From: Marinomonas sp. MED121
Lineage (GTDB): Bacteria; Pseudomonadota; Gammaproteobacteria; Pseudomonadales; Marinomonadaceae
Assembly: GCF_000153025.1 (NCBI RefSeq)
Contig: NZ_CH672433.1
Span: 355,456-419,455 of the forward strand
Direction of reading: 5' to 3'
Length of the DNA stretch: 64,000 nucleotides
Shown here: piece after piece, positions 18,944 to 28,578 of the stretch
Layout of the letters: each line of letters starts with the position of its first letter
Numbering within the stretch: position 1 is the first letter of the stretch
The notes under the pieces: model-generated
What the model saw: only the letters and a program-made list of their open reading frames with translations
Database searches by the model: none
Told to the model about the DNA's origin: nothing
Position numbers and translations under genes: made by a program

Positions 18944-20524
18944 CTATATAAACAAATAGTCTTTCATTTTTAATTTGATATTTTGTGCAGCAATGATTTT
19001 TTTAATAGATACATCACCAGCTGTAACTTCTAGGTCAATATCTTGAGGCACCATAGCAGTTTGCTGCTTAGATAAATAAACCTGCCTAATAAGTTTTGGC
19101 ATTAACGCTTTATTTAAAGTAATAACAAATCCGACACGCCCATTGGAAAGCTCCACACAGGTTCCGATAGGAATACGCCCGATACACTGAATAAACTGCT
19201 TCACGAGACTCTTATCAAATGCTAGATCAGACTCACTGGCAATTTTCCTACAAGCCTGAGCTGGACTCATTGGCTTTTTATGGGACTGAGAAGATGTCAT
19301 TGCATCATAAGCATCAACAATGGCGGCAACCTTGCCGTAAATCGAAATTTCCTCTCCAGCTTTCCCATTAGGGTAACCTGTGCCATCAATTTTCTCATGA
19401 TGATCATCTACCATTTGATAGACTATTTTAACTAACCAATCTGATGCTTTAATGGCTCTCATACTAAAGTTAATATGCTTTTTAAACATCTCAAATTCAG
19501 AATCAGTCAACTTACCCGCCTTATTAATCATAGGTGTCGGCAATTTAAAGCGGCCAAAGTCAAATAATAGCCCACCTATTGCAATTGCCTTAATATAGGC
19601 ATCAGACATATTTAACGTCGTTGCAAAGTGTATAGATAACACACAACAACCAACGAGGTGCTGCACTAGATAAGTCTCTGGTGAACGTACGAAACGCAAG
19701 CACAAGAGTGCACTAGGATTTCGTTTATAAGACGCAATTAAACGATTCACCAAGTCAGTGATCACAGACTCTTCAAAAGGCCTACCTTGCTTAAACATTA
19801 CAACTTGTGATTCTACTATGGCGATCGCATCCTCATATAAAGGTAATGCATCTTTGATTTCATCATTAATAGTGACAACACTGGCTTTTTTTTCAGCACG
19901 TGCCATTAAAGATCTTTGACGTAAGGACAAGCCAGTTCTTGGTTGGTTTGCATTAGGTGAAGCACTTTCTGATGTGTCACTGGAATCGCTAGAGTCGGTA
20001 TCAGACTGAGGCTTTATTTGCTCACCATGCTCGTTTAATTTACCTTCTTTAAAATCAAGAATGTAATCACGAGTATAGTCATTAAGGATATTTCGAAAGT
20101 GCTTAAAAGCACTTTGACCTTTTTCATAACGGGTTCTGACATCCCGAGAATCATAGCGACCATCAAGCTTTCGAAGGCTTTTGACAGATTTTCCCACAGC
20201 GACAGATAAACAAACCTCTAACAGGCGTTCTTGCGCATCATATAAACGGTCTTTGGTATTGGCTATGACATTTTTATCATAAAAGTAAGGATCATAGGGA
20301 AGAAGGTTAGAGGCTAAAGCAGGTTTCACGCAGTCCAATAGCATTTGACGCTTAACAATAGAAACAATTCTGTGCCTATCCCCATGCAGTTTTGTAAGAC
20401 GCTTTATTTTTGATGTAGAGGTTATTTCGGACTCAAGTTGAAGCACTTGAATAATCTTATCAATTTCAAAGTAACTAAAATTAATATCTATTCCAAAACA
20501 ACGCTCAACATCAAACTTTTTCAT
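18944..20524 (-). CDS. HD-GYP domain protein with degenerate HD dyad
   Basis: A 526-aa cytoplasmic protein. The C-terminal half is an HD-GYP domain: first helix His in YLVQH, then GGLLFDFGRFKLP, KHINFS, and the GYP signature HHEKIDGTGYP at His375-His376. In c-di-GMP phosphodiesterases the second motif reads LLHDIGK; here Phe321 replaces the metal-ligand His and Arg replaces Lys. The N-terminal half (1-240) is a family-unassigned helical region with a Ser/Asp/Thr-rich linker near 175-200. It is likely co-transcribed behind flgL. It could be an inactive c-di-GMP sensor or an altered enzyme. Confidence 0.85.
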   Translation of the reverse strand: MKKFDVERCFGIDINFSYFEIDKIIQVLQLESEITSTSKIKRLTKLHGDRHRIVSIVKRQMLLDCVKPALASNLLPYDPYFYDKNVIANTKDRLYDAQERLLEVCLSVAVGKSVKSLRKLDGRYDSRDVRTRYEKGQSAFKHFRNILNDYTRDYILDFKEGKLNEHGEQIKPQSDTDSSDSSDTSESASPNANQPRTGLSLRQRSLMARAEKKASVVTINDEIKDALPLYEDAIAIVESQVVMFKQGRPFEESVITDLVNRLIASYKRNPSALLCLRFVRSPETYLVQHLVGCCVLSIHFATTLNMSDAYIKAIAIGGLLFDFGRFKLPTPMINKAGKLTDSEFEMFKKHINFSMRAIKASDWLVKIVYQMVDDHHEKIDGTGYPNGKAGEEISIYGKVAAIVDAYDAMTSSQSHKKPMSPAQACRKIASESDLAFDKSLVKQFIQCIGRIPIGTCVELSNGRVGFVITLNKALMPKLIRQVYLSKQQTAMVPQDIDLEVTAGDVSIKKIIAAQNIKLKMKDYLFI

Positions 20525-20537
20525 AAACCTCTACTTA

Positions 20538-21761
20538 CTACATAGAATCAAAAAGAGACAAATTAGACAAACGATTAAACAGCTTCTGTGAAGAGCTAAT
20601 GGCAGCTTCTTCTTGCGCTAACTCTGATGCAGCTTCTGCAATATCAAGTCCAGCAATCTCATCCTGAGCAACTCTATTAGAAATAGATTTCATTTCTCCA
20701 TATGACCCCACCTGAGCAATGGTATTAAGGTTCGCTCCCACCTCGGATCTTGCAGTATCAACCGAATTCATCGTGTTTCGCACACTCACACTGGCATCAC
20801 GCAAAGCGGCTTTTCGCTCATAAAAACCGGTTTCAGGATTTAACAATACTTTAAGCGTTTTATTCATTTCATTTAGTACGTTATCACGTTCAGGTTTATC
20901 GAATGAAATGACACCTGTTGTTCCCGCAGCCCCCTCTATTGTGAGGCGCATGCCAAACATATCAATAGGTTTACCGGCTTCAAATGGACCGCTTGCGACA
21001 ACCTCTCCTGCCGAGTTTGTCAAAGCAAAAGTATCACCTAGGCCAGCCCCAGCAACTGTCGTAAACGCAAACACATTCTGGGTAGAATCAATCGCACTGT
21101 AATTCTTTTGCAAGAAGTCATCATACACGTCTTGATCTGCAACTTCAGTTCTGACATCAGCCTCACCTACCAAAGGCAAATAACTAAAATTATTACGCGT
21201 CCAAACATCTTCAAAAACAGTTTTACCAGAGTCCGCACCAGATACTGTCACATTATCAGATATCTGTAATTTTTTACGGCCTTCATCACCTGCAAATTCA
21301 TAGCGGCCGTCCGGTTTCAGTTCAAATGCCGTACGTGTTGACTCATGCCCTGAAAAAATATGATTCCCACTAGAGTCTGTTGAGTTCATCAAATCAGCAG
21401 CGGCCAAAGTTAGCATTTGCAATTCTTCCGCAATCGCCCCTAGGTCATCATCACCATAGGCACCATTTTCTGCTTGAATTAAAAGAATATTGGCGCGATT
21501 AAAGATGTCAGTTATACCATCAAGCACAACCTCTTCATATTCAAGGCTATTTTTAGCCATCACCGCATTCTCAGAATACTGATCAAGCAAAAGGTTAACA
21601 GCCTCATAACGCATGACTTGAGCAGCACCAACAGGGTCATCACTGGCTTTCATGATATCCGTATTCTCAGCAATACGTCTTTGCGTATGCAAATACCTTT
21701 CATTTGATTTAGTCAAATCGGTTAACGATTGGTCATAGATAAAATTATTAGAGACTCTCAT
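20538..21761 (-). CDS. flgL: Hook-filament junction protein FlgL (HAP3)
   Basis: Connects FlgK to flagellin. It has 407 aa with flagellin-like termini: N-terminal MRVSNNFIYDQSL followed by a helical D0/D1, and a C-terminal EEAAISSSQKLFNRLSNLSLF. The conserved DPVGAAQVMRYE segment is near residue 41. It lies 5 bases after flgK and ahead of the HD-GYP gene. Confidence 0.94.
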   Translation of the reverse strand: MRVSNNFIYDQSLTDLTKSNERYLHTQRRIAENTDIMKASDDPVGAAQVMRYEAVNLLLDQYSENAVMAKNSLEYEEVVLDGITDIFNRANILLIQAENGAYGDDDLGAIAEELQMLTLAAADLMNSTDSSGNHIFSGHESTRTAFELKPDGRYEFAGDEGRKKLQISDNVTVSGADSGKTVFEDVWTRNNFSYLPLVGEADVRTEVADQDVYDDFLQKNYSAIDSTQNVFAFTTVAGAGLGDTFALTNSAGEVVASGPFEAGKPIDMFGMRLTIEGAAGTTGVISFDKPERDNVLNEMNKTLKVLLNPETGFYERKAALRDASVSVRNTMNSVDTARSEVGANLNTIAQVGSYGEMKSISNRVAQDEIAGLDIAEAASELAQEEAAISSSQKLFNRLSNLSLFDSM

Positions 21762-21766
21762 ATCAT

Positions 21767-23746
21767 TTACCTAAGCGAATTTAATAGTGTTTGAAAGCTT
21801 TTCTCAGCAGCAGAGATTACTTGAGACGATGCGGCGTAGGAGTTTTGATAACGAATTAAGTTTACCGCCTCCTCATCTAAGCTCACCGCTGAGACTTCAT
21901 CTCTTCGCGCAATACTTTGCTCCATCATCACCTCACTCGACTCCATATTAGTTTTTGCGGTATTTGTTAGATTACCAATACGTGCCACTGTTGAAGTATA
22001 GGCATCTGCAAAGCTCTGACTGCCTGCGACTAAAGATTTGTTTTGTAAATCAGCTAGCGCACGACCATTATAATTATCATGTCGACCAGACTCATTAAAA
22101 GAAATAGTAAAAGTATCACCTGCAGCTGGACGGCTCGATAAAGATACATCATAACCTGATTCGTCTAACCCAGCCTGAGCCAGTAAATCCACATAGGTCT
22201 CAGCACCAGCAACCTTAGCCAATATCAAACCATCTTGGTCCAACACATCAAAGCTATCTTCACTAGTAAAGCGAATAGCTTGAGGAGCAAACTGATATAA
22301 ACCACCCTCAGGGTCAAATGCAGAAAAACCTGCATCAGTATTTGATACAGATGAAATTGATATTTTCGCATCCGATAAATTGTCTGAGCTATTCCCAACT
22401 TGAATAGGCGCATTCATAGCTAAATCATCTCCACTGGTTGAAATAAGCGTGATATTCGCTGCAGCAAGACTTGTTGGAGAAAATTGAAAGGTATCCCCAG
22501 GGCGAAAGCCGATTTTTTCATCGGCCTGTAAATTAAATTCGAGACCAATTCCAGGAATAGAAAAATAGCCATCAGGCGTTCTTTCCACCTGATTCATATC
22601 ATAAAATTGCGCAGGTGCTGTTGAAGAACCATCAACATCATAACTTCTTAGCTCAAAAGAAGTTGACGACGTCATAATAATTTCATAAGTATCAGTCGAA
22701 ATTTCAGAAGCCTTACCTTCTTCCACTCTGACATCAACCTGATGAATCAAACTTGAGTTTTTTTGACTTTGACTCACTTTAATTTCAGCAAGGTCAAAAA
22801 GGCTTTTACCATAATTTCCATTTACATCTAAACCTAAACGGTTTTGTTGGTTCACACTATCCGAGATAACGATCGCCTGCTGCCCTAAATTCCTATCTAA
22901 CTCTTCTAAAAAGTTTGCCCGGTAGTCCATCAAACCACCAATAGATCCACCCAAGTCAGTCGTATCGATACCCAACTCATATTCTTCAAAATCCAACACT
23001 AAATCATAAGTGGTTGAATCATATTCACTTGGAGACAGACTGAGTTTATTGACGCTATTTTGTAAGACTAATGGTTGACCATTACCCAGCTGCAGTTCCA
23101 TCAGATCGTTATCATCATAACTAATTTTAACGTCCAAATACTCACTAATTTGACGCGCTATCTCTTCCTGACTGTCTCTTAGCTCATTCGCTTTAGAACC
23201 ACCGACGGTCTCTTGAACAAGTACCTTTCCGTTCAAATCAGCAATTTGAGAAGCATATTCGTTAATAATATCAACATTGGATGTTAGCTGTTCATTCACT
23301 AAATTCGTTTGATCTTGAGAGAAACTAGCTAACTCATTAAAGTGACTAACTAGGTTTTTTAAATCGGTATGCGCTATTTTTCGTGTACCTATATCCGTTG
23401 GGTCACTATTCACCGACTGCAAAGAATCAAAAGTATTATTTAGGTAGGTATTTAAAGAGGTCGCTTTATCTGAAAAAATTTCATCAGCAATCGTACCTTG
23501 CTGATAGTAGCTTTCGAAGTAATTAAAATTAGAGGTGTCCGCTCGCATTTGAGTATTAACAAACTCATCAACAACTCTTTTGGTCGAGCCAACCTGCACA
23601 CCACCATTTTGTAAAGTAGACAGATTAGTTGACTGACGATTATAACCTTCAGTATTAACATTAGCGGTATTTTGACCGGTTGTTACGATCTGGGCAGAGC
23701 TTGCCAACACGCCAGATAAGCCAATCGAATAAAGATCGCCAGCCAT
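21767..23746 (-). CDS. flgK: Hook-filament junction protein FlgK (HAP1)
   Basis: First hook-associated protein at the hook tip. It has 659 aa; the N-terminal SIGLSGVLASSAQIVTTGQN and NVNTEGYNRQ motifs and the C-terminal NLIRYQNSYAASSQVISAA are diagnostic. It is somewhat longer than the enteric protein (about 550 aa), with the extra length in the central variable domain. A 114-base gap and its own promoter region separate it from flgJ. Confidence 0.95.
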   Translation of the reverse strand: MAGDLYSIGLSGVLASSAQIVTTGQNTANVNTEGYNRQSTNLSTLQNGGVQVGSTKRVVDEFVNTQMRADTSNFNYFESYYQQGTIADEIFSDKATSLNTYLNNTFDSLQSVNSDPTDIGTRKIAHTDLKNLVSHFNELASFSQDQTNLVNEQLTSNVDIINEYASQIADLNGKVLVQETVGGSKANELRDSQEEIARQISEYLDVKISYDDNDLMELQLGNGQPLVLQNSVNKLSLSPSEYDSTTYDLVLDFEEYELGIDTTDLGGSIGGLMDYRANFLEELDRNLGQQAIVISDSVNQQNRLGLDVNGNYGKSLFDLAEIKVSQSQKNSSLIHQVDVRVEEGKASEISTDTYEIIMTSSTSFELRSYDVDGSSTAPAQFYDMNQVERTPDGYFSIPGIGLEFNLQADEKIGFRPGDTFQFSPTSLAAANITLISTSGDDLAMNAPIQVGNSSDNLSDAKISISSVSNTDAGFSAFDPEGGLYQFAPQAIRFTSEDSFDVLDQDGLILAKVAGAETYVDLLAQAGLDESGYDVSLSSRPAAGDTFTISFNESGRHDNYNGRALADLQNKSLVAGSQSFADAYTSTVARIGNLTNTAKTNMESSEVMMEQSIARRDEVSAVSLDEEAVNLIRYQNSYAASSQVISAAEKSFQTLLNSLR

Positions 23747-23804
23747 TTTTTTACACCTCTAAGTCAGAACTAAACTATGACTAAATAATATTCCTATTTA
23801 GTTT

Positions 23805-23831
23805 ATATCGACTTATGATGCAAAAACTTGA
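23805..23831 (-). promoter_or_regulatory. Predicted sigma28 promoter of flgK (overlapping a sigma54-like match)
   Basis: On the minus strand TCAAGTTT, 11 bases, GTCGATAT (7/8 and 6/8 to consensus). The overlapping sequence TTGGTCAAGTTTTTGCAT at 23818-23835 also has GG and GC ten bases apart, as in sigma54 promoters. Either could drive flgKL; the sigma28 reading is the closer match. Confidence 0.5.
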
Positions 23832-23860
23832 CCAAAAATTGAGAGCATTAGCATTTTTTA

Positions 23861-24859
23861 TTAAAGTGACTTAAACCAATCACTTTCAGCAATCCCTTTT
23901 ATTTTTTCACTATATTTAGGGTCAGTCGCATAACCTCCTTGCTGCAGGTTAGCGGCAAATGTTGACACATCATCACCCGCACGTAAGGCATCTTTATACC
24001 TATCACTTGAACTTAAAAAGTCAGCATAATCATTAAAGCTGTCAGAAAAAGAATCATAAGCGCGAAAGGGAGCCACTTGCTTTTTCGCAATACCATCCTC
24101 GTATTCTAACGTTGTGACTAGCGCCCTCTCTCCCTGCCACCTAGCATCTGCTTTAATACCAAATAAGTTATAACTTGCTGTGCCATCATTTTTTGCAATG
24201 GGATACTTTCCCCAGCCCGTCTCAAGCGCAGCCTGAGCCAAAATAGCTTTTGGATTCACACCTAATTTTTCAGCAGTAGCTTGCGCATAAGGCCAAAGAG
24301 ACTGGATAAATTCACTGGGTGATGCAAAGGCAACCTCTTGAGCAGAGACAGGAGCTTGATCCGAGTTTAAATCTAACTGAAGATTCTCAATAATTTTTGA
24401 TAAGTCGATATCTTCATTTTTCGAGGCAACTTGAGCTTGGGAAATTAAATCATTAGAAGCATGCTTGGCGAGCATTTGAATACGAGCAAGATCTTGAGTT
24501 GCAACCTGATTTAAAAAAGCGGTTTCTGAACCTGGCCTTGCCGTATTAACAGAACCTTGTCCCTGAAATTGCCTGATAAGTGCATCCGCAATCCCCATTC
24601 CACCCGCTTTAGATAAGGACTGTGACATCTGAGAGTCGAGCATCTCTTGGTATTGTTTTGACTCATTACTGGAAAATAAGTCCGATCCAATCGCCTCATT
24701 TGATTGACGCATATTCTTTAACATCATATTGATAAAGATGGATTCAAATTCTTGTGCAACTTTTTTTAAGGCTGCCTCAGGGTCCTTCTTAGCACTGGTT
24801 TTTAATTTAGCTAAGGCCGTAAAGTCAGCATAGAACTCATTTGAACCAACTTTATTCAT
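23861..24859 (-). CDS. flgJ: Flagellar rod-assembly protein / peptidoglycan hydrolase FlgJ
   Basis: Periplasmic dual-domain protein of 332 aa. The N-terminal rod-binding domain (about 35-100) contains FESIFINMMLKNMRQ. The C-terminal glucosaminidase domain (about 180-330) contains AQAALETGWGKYPI with the catalytic Glu and a conserved Tyr/Phe-rich end. It opens a path through murein for the rod. It is last in the flgFGHIJ set. Confidence 0.94.
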   Translation of the reverse strand: MNKVGSNEFYADFTALAKLKTSAKKDPEAALKKVAQEFESIFINMMLKNMRQSNEAIGSDLFSSNESKQYQEMLDSQMSQSLSKAGGMGIADALIRQFQGQGSVNTARPGSETAFLNQVATQDLARIQMLAKHASNDLISQAQVASKNEDIDLSKIIENLQLDLNSDQAPVSAQEVAFASPSEFIQSLWPYAQATAEKLGVNPKAILAQAALETGWGKYPIAKNDGTASYNLFGIKADARWQGERALVTTLEYEDGIAKKQVAPFRAYDSFSDSFNDYADFLSSSDRYKDALRAGDDVSTFAANLQQGGYATDPKYSEKIKGIAESDWFKSL

Positions 24860-24915
24860 ATCAACATCCAGCCATTTTATATAGTGAAGAGCCTATACTA
24901 ATCAAAAAGAATCAA

Positions 24916-26028
24916 TTAGATAACCACCAAATCTGCGTTAATTGCTCCTGCCTGCTTAAGGCCTTCCAAAATAGCCATCACATCTCCAGGCGCTGCCCCA
25001 ACCTGATTGACTGCACGAACAATATCATTCAAAGAAGCACCAGGGCCAAACAAAAACATATGACCACTATCTTCATTAACGACTATTTCTTCTCTAGGAG
25101 CATAAATCGTTTCTCCACCAGTCAATGCCGCTTCGACTGCTGCCTGATTCAAGGGAGGATTTTTAATGGTCACAGTCAAGCTACCATGTGTCACAGCAGC
25201 AGGAGAAACCTTTACATGCTGACCGATAATGATGGTGCCCGTACGAGAATTAATGACAATTTTTGCCCTCTCTTGTCCTAACTCAACTTCAAGATTTTCC
25301 AGTATTGATAAAAAGGTTACCCTTTGGCTAGGATCTCTTGGTGCAGAGACACGAATAGAGGTTGCATCCATCGTCTTAGCAACACCTGGCCCCAATAAAG
25401 CATTAATGCTATCAGACACCTGCTTTGCCGTTGTAAAATCTGGGCGATTCAAATTAAAGGTTAAAGTATCACCTCGATTAAAACTATTAGGAACGGTTCT
25501 TTCTACACTAGCGCCATTAGGAATACGCCCTACAGTGGGTATGCTCAATGAGGTTTTAGAACCATCATTACCTTGCGTCCCTAAACCACCAACCACAAGA
25601 TTTCCTTGTGCAATTGCATAGACTTGGCCATCAGCACCTTTCAAGGTAGATAACAACAAAGTACCACCTTGCAAGCTACTAGCACTACCAATAGAAGAAG
25701 CGGTAATATCAATTTTTTGCCCAGGCTTTGAAAAAGGAGGTAAGGTCGCCGTTAGTGAAACCGCCGCAACATTTTGAGAGTTGGCATTCACACCTTCAGG
25801 TAGCACAATGCCAAATTGAGCCAACATACCGGTAAAACTCTGATCCGTAAAATTACTGTTATCACCTGTACCATTAAGACCAATCACCAAACCATAACCA
25901 AACAATTGGTTATCACGCACACCTTCAACAGATGAAATATCCTTTAGCCTATCGGCATTAACAAGCCCTGATAGCAAACACACACACACCAATAGCCAAT
26001 ATTTCATTGTTTTTAATCCAAAGCTCAT
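24916..26028 (-). CDS. flgI: Flagellar P-ring protein FlgI
   Basis: Periplasmic P-ring subunit, 370 aa. A signal peptide occupies the first 25 residues, ending near LVNADR. The mature start [22 protein letters not shown] is the family hallmark. A second ATG seven codons in (26007) would give the leaner signal [14 protein letters not shown] and is equally plausible, since neither start has a strong ribosome site. It lies 9 bases after flgH. Confidence 0.95.
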   Translation of the reverse strand: MSFGLKTMKYWLLVCVCLLSGLVNADRLKDISSVEGVRDNQLFGYGLVIGLNGTGDNSNFTDQSFTGMLAQFGIVLPEGVNANSQNVAAVSLTATLPPFSKPGQKIDITASSIGSASSLQGGTLLLSTLKGADGQVYAIAQGNLVVGGLGTQGNDGSKTSLSIPTVGRIPNGASVERTVPNSFNRGDTLTFNLNRPDFTTAKQVSDSINALLGPGVAKTMDATSIRVSAPRDPSQRVTFLSILENLEVELGQERAKIVINSRTGTIIIGQHVKVSPAAVTHGSLTVTIKNPPLNQAAVEAALTGGETIYAPREEIVVNEDSGHMFLFGPGASLNDIVRAVNQVGAAPGDVMAILEGLKQAGAINADLVVI

Positions 26029-26037
26029 AAAACAGAA

Positions 26038-26880
26038 TTAATTCGGTACAACGCCACGATTCAAGAGACGTGTTACCCAACCTTGTTCACTACCTGAGGC
26101 GATTTCACCTGATCCAGAGTAAGTAATCCTAGCATCAGCAACGCGAGAGGAGTCGATCGTATTATTCGGCTTAATATCCCGTTTTCTAATAATGCCCGTC
26201 AATCGGATATACTCATCACCACGGTTCAGTGTTACCCACTTTTCACCACGAATTGCGAGAACACCATTTGGATAAACATCATAAACCGTCACAGTAATAG
26301 TACCATTTAAGCTATTACTCTGATTGGCACCCGCGCTACCGGCAAAGTTTGTTCCCCCATCGGGCAAGACAGAGTCTATATTTACCTCAGTCCCAACAAC
26401 TCTTGGGTTCTGCACCTCTGCAGATGAAGACTTAGAAAGTGTTGCATCATTAGACTTACTTGAGCTCGTTGTCTCACTTAAGTTAATGGTTAGTATATCC
26501 CCTACCCTACTTGCGGTTTGGCTACCAAAAAACACATCACCCATACCCACTTTATAAATCCCACCTGTCACATTTTGAGCAGGTTGAGCCTCATACTTGA
26601 TAACAGGCGCATAATAAGGATCATCGGATCTTGGGCCATAGTTCATATCTGGCGCATTAAAAGGGTCGCTTTCTTCTGGTACATAAGCATGCTCAGGAGC
26701 AGGTTCAAATACTTTTTCAGGCTCTTCTTCCTCAATCACTTCTTCGGTTGGAGCGTCTTCTTCTACGACCTCTTCAACAACGGGCTCCTCAACAGCCTCT
26801 TCTGCTGTTTCTTCTGGCTCCCAAGAAGCACAACCCGTTAAAAAGAGAACAAATAAAAGCGCAAATCGAACCATAGCCAT
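26038..26880 (-). CDS. flgH: Flagellar L-ring lipoprotein FlgH
   Basis: Outer-membrane L-ring lipoprotein, 280 aa. The signal ends in the lipobox LTGC. The FlgH core runs from about residue 105 (GDILTINLSE, later VLAIRGEKWV and IRLTGIIRKRDI). Between lipobox and core is an acidic Glu/Val/Pro-rich linker of about 45 residues, which makes the protein longer than the usual 220-240 aa. It lies between flgG and flgI. Confidence 0.95.
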   Translation of the reverse strand: MAMVRFALLFVLFLTGCASWEPEETAEEAVEEPVVEEVVEEDAPTEEVIEEEEPEKVFEPAPEHAYVPEESDPFNAPDMNYGPRSDDPYYAPVIKYEAQPAQNVTGGIYKVGMGDVFFGSQTASRVGDILTINLSETTSSSKSNDATLSKSSSAEVQNPRVVGTEVNIDSVLPDGGTNFAGSAGANQSNSLNGTITVTVYDVYPNGVLAIRGEKWVTLNRGDEYIRLTGIIRKRDIKPNNTIDSSRVADARITYSGSGEIASGSEQGWVTRLLNRGVVPN

Positions 26881-26891
26881 ATGAATTAAAC

Positions 26892-27677
26892 CTAAAGCTG
26901 CTGAATAACAAAACTCATCATGCCATCTGCTGCTGAGACAACTTTTGAGTTCATTTCATAACCACGCTGAGCAGTAATCAAGCTAACCAACTCCTCAACA
27001 GAATTGACATTTGAAGTCTCCACCATATTCTGCCTAACATTGCCCAATGCAGATGTACCAGGCACATCAATAATGGGCGCCCCACTGGCTGAAGTTTCAA
27101 CAAATAAATTTTGACCTATGGATGACAAACCTTCAGGGTTAATAAAGCCTGCTAAAGAGAGCTGACCAACCCCTTCACTTTCGGACGCACCCTGCCTCAC
27201 AATTGACACTGTGCCATCATCACCTATGGTGACAGACATAGCATCTTGTGGAATCGTAACTTGAGGCTCAACCAAAAAACCAGAAGAGGTCACAAGGTCT
27301 CCCTCAGAGTTCAACTGAAACTGTCCATCACGGGTATAACCCATATTGCCATCAGGCATTAGAATCTGGAAAAAGCCCTGCCCCTGTATAGCAACATCAA
27401 GATCACGGTCAGTAACATTATAATCGCCTTCTGAGAAGTCCTTTTGCGTAGCAGATACCCTTACACCCGCTCCCATTTGAAGACCAGAAGGTAATTGCGT
27501 GTTTTGAGACTGTAATCCGCCTGGTTGCTGCACTGTGTGATAAAGCAAGTCTTCAAAAACGGCTCTGTCTTTTTTAAAACCTGTTGTTGAGACATTTGCT
27601 AAGTTGTTGGAAATAACAGACAGCTGTTTATCCATCGCAGATAAACCTGTTTTACTGACCCATAATGCTGGATGCAT
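26892..27677 (-). CDS. flgG: Distal rod protein FlgG
   Basis: Distal rod subunit, 261 aa, normal length. The N-terminal helix LWVSKTGLSAMDKQLSVISN with the ANVSTTGFKKDR motif and the C-terminal ELVSLITAQRGYEMNSKVV are characteristic of the rod/hook axial family, closest to FlgG. It lies 44 bases after flgF. Confidence 0.95.
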   Translation of the reverse strand: MHPALWVSKTGLSAMDKQLSVISNNLANVSTTGFKKDRAVFEDLLYHTVQQPGGLQSQNTQLPSGLQMGAGVRVSATQKDFSEGDYNVTDRDLDVAIQGQGFFQILMPDGNMGYTRDGQFQLNSEGDLVTSSGFLVEPQVTIPQDAMSVTIGDDGTVSIVRQGASESEGVGQLSLAGFINPEGLSSIGQNLFVETSASGAPIIDVPGTSALGNVRQNMVETSNVNSVEELVSLITAQRGYEMNSKVVSAADGMMSFVIQQL

Positions 27678-27721
27678 ATTACACTCTCTTCTAAAATCTG
27701 TTTCTTAATATAAAACTAGGA

Positions 27722-28465
27722 TTAAGCATTTCTCTGCAAAATACGGGCCGACGCATTACCATTATTTCGCACCGTATCCATCACTTTAATATTCATTTCA
27801 AATTGACGAGATAAACTCATTATTTTAGTAAGCTCTTCAACCGCACTCACATTACTACTTTCTAAAAAGCCAGACTTAAGCGCTGCGGTGAAATCCTGCT
27901 CAAAAGGAGTACCCGCCTTTGCCCTAAGCAAACCGTCTGTCCCTTTTTCAATCAATTGAGTATCTGGATTAACCAATTTAATCTGACCAATTGTGGCCAC
28001 TTCTGCTGCAGAGCCCCCCTCAGGGACAATGGAAATAGTGCCATCCTCTCCGATTGAAATTTTATCGATAGGAGGCAAAAAAATAGGCCCTCTAGCGCCC
28101 ATAATAGGCAAACCACTGCCATTCACTAATTGGCCATTAGCCGTAATTTGTAAATCACCAGAACGGGTATAAGCTTCTGCACCTTGGTGATCTAATACAG
28201 CAATAAAACCATCCCCTTGCATAGCAATATCCAAAGGACGATCGGTTTGTATCAAGGCACCTGATTCATAACGTGTAGCAGGATTTTCAGTCATAGAATA
28301 GACACGACTAGCGTAGTGCTCACCATAAACGGGCATGGCCCTAGCTTGCTCAAAATCAGCCCTAAAACCAGTAGTATTTACATTCGCAAGGTTATTTGCA
28401 CGAACGGTTTGGGCATGCATTATCTGCTTACCACCACTCATTGCTAGATACAGGGCTCTATCCAT
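27722..28465 (-). CDS. flgF: Proximal rod protein FlgF
   Basis: Rod protein, 247 aa from the ATG at 28465, which follows a GGAGAG ribosome site; an in-frame start 12 codons upstream would overlap that site. Shows N-terminal MDRALYLAMSGGKQIM, LANVNTTGFRADF and the C-terminal LTKIMSLSRQFEMNIKVM. It begins the flgFGHIJ set behind a terminator that follows flgE. Confidence 0.94.
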   Translation of the reverse strand: MDRALYLAMSGGKQIMHAQTVRANNLANVNTTGFRADFEQARAMPVYGEHYASRVYSMTENPATRYESGALIQTDRPLDIAMQGDGFIAVLDHQGAEAYTRSGDLQITANGQLVNGSGLPIMGARGPIFLPPIDKISIGEDGTISIVPEGGSAAEVATIGQIKLVNPDTQLIEKGTDGLLRAKAGTPFEQDFTAALKSGFLESSNVSAVEELTKIMSLSRQFEMNIKVMDTVRNNGNASARILQRNA

Positions 28466-28501
28466 TCTCTGCTCTCCAAATAAAAAGACTACACTTAGCA
28501 T

Positions 28502-28517
28502 TCAAACATCATGCCAA
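28502..28517 (-). promoter_or_regulatory. Weak sigma54-like site upstream of flgF
   Basis: On the minus strand TTGGCATGATGTTTGA. The -24 box is good but the -12 position reads GA rather than GC, so it is a degenerate candidate. Its place between the flgE terminator and flgF makes a promoter here plausible. Confidence 0.3.
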
Positions 28518-28543
28518 GTGTAGCCCGCCCCTTTTATTCGGAT

Positions 28544-28570
28544 AAAAGCCTAGTAGAAGATACTAGGCTT
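28544..28570 (-). terminator. Rho-independent terminator after flgE
   Basis: Minus-strand stem AAGCCTAGTA/TACTAGGCTT with a 6-base apex, followed by TT, just past the flgE stop. It separates flgBCDE from flgFGHIJ. Confidence 0.75.
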
Positions 28571-28578
28571 AATCACTA

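Noticed and set aside
18944..20524. Active c-di-GMP phosphodiesterase
   Set aside because: The metal-binding His of the HD dyad is Phe, so normal activity cannot be assumed.
24841..25621. Plus-strand open frames opposite flgI
   Set aside because: They are antisense shadows of flgI with unnatural composition.
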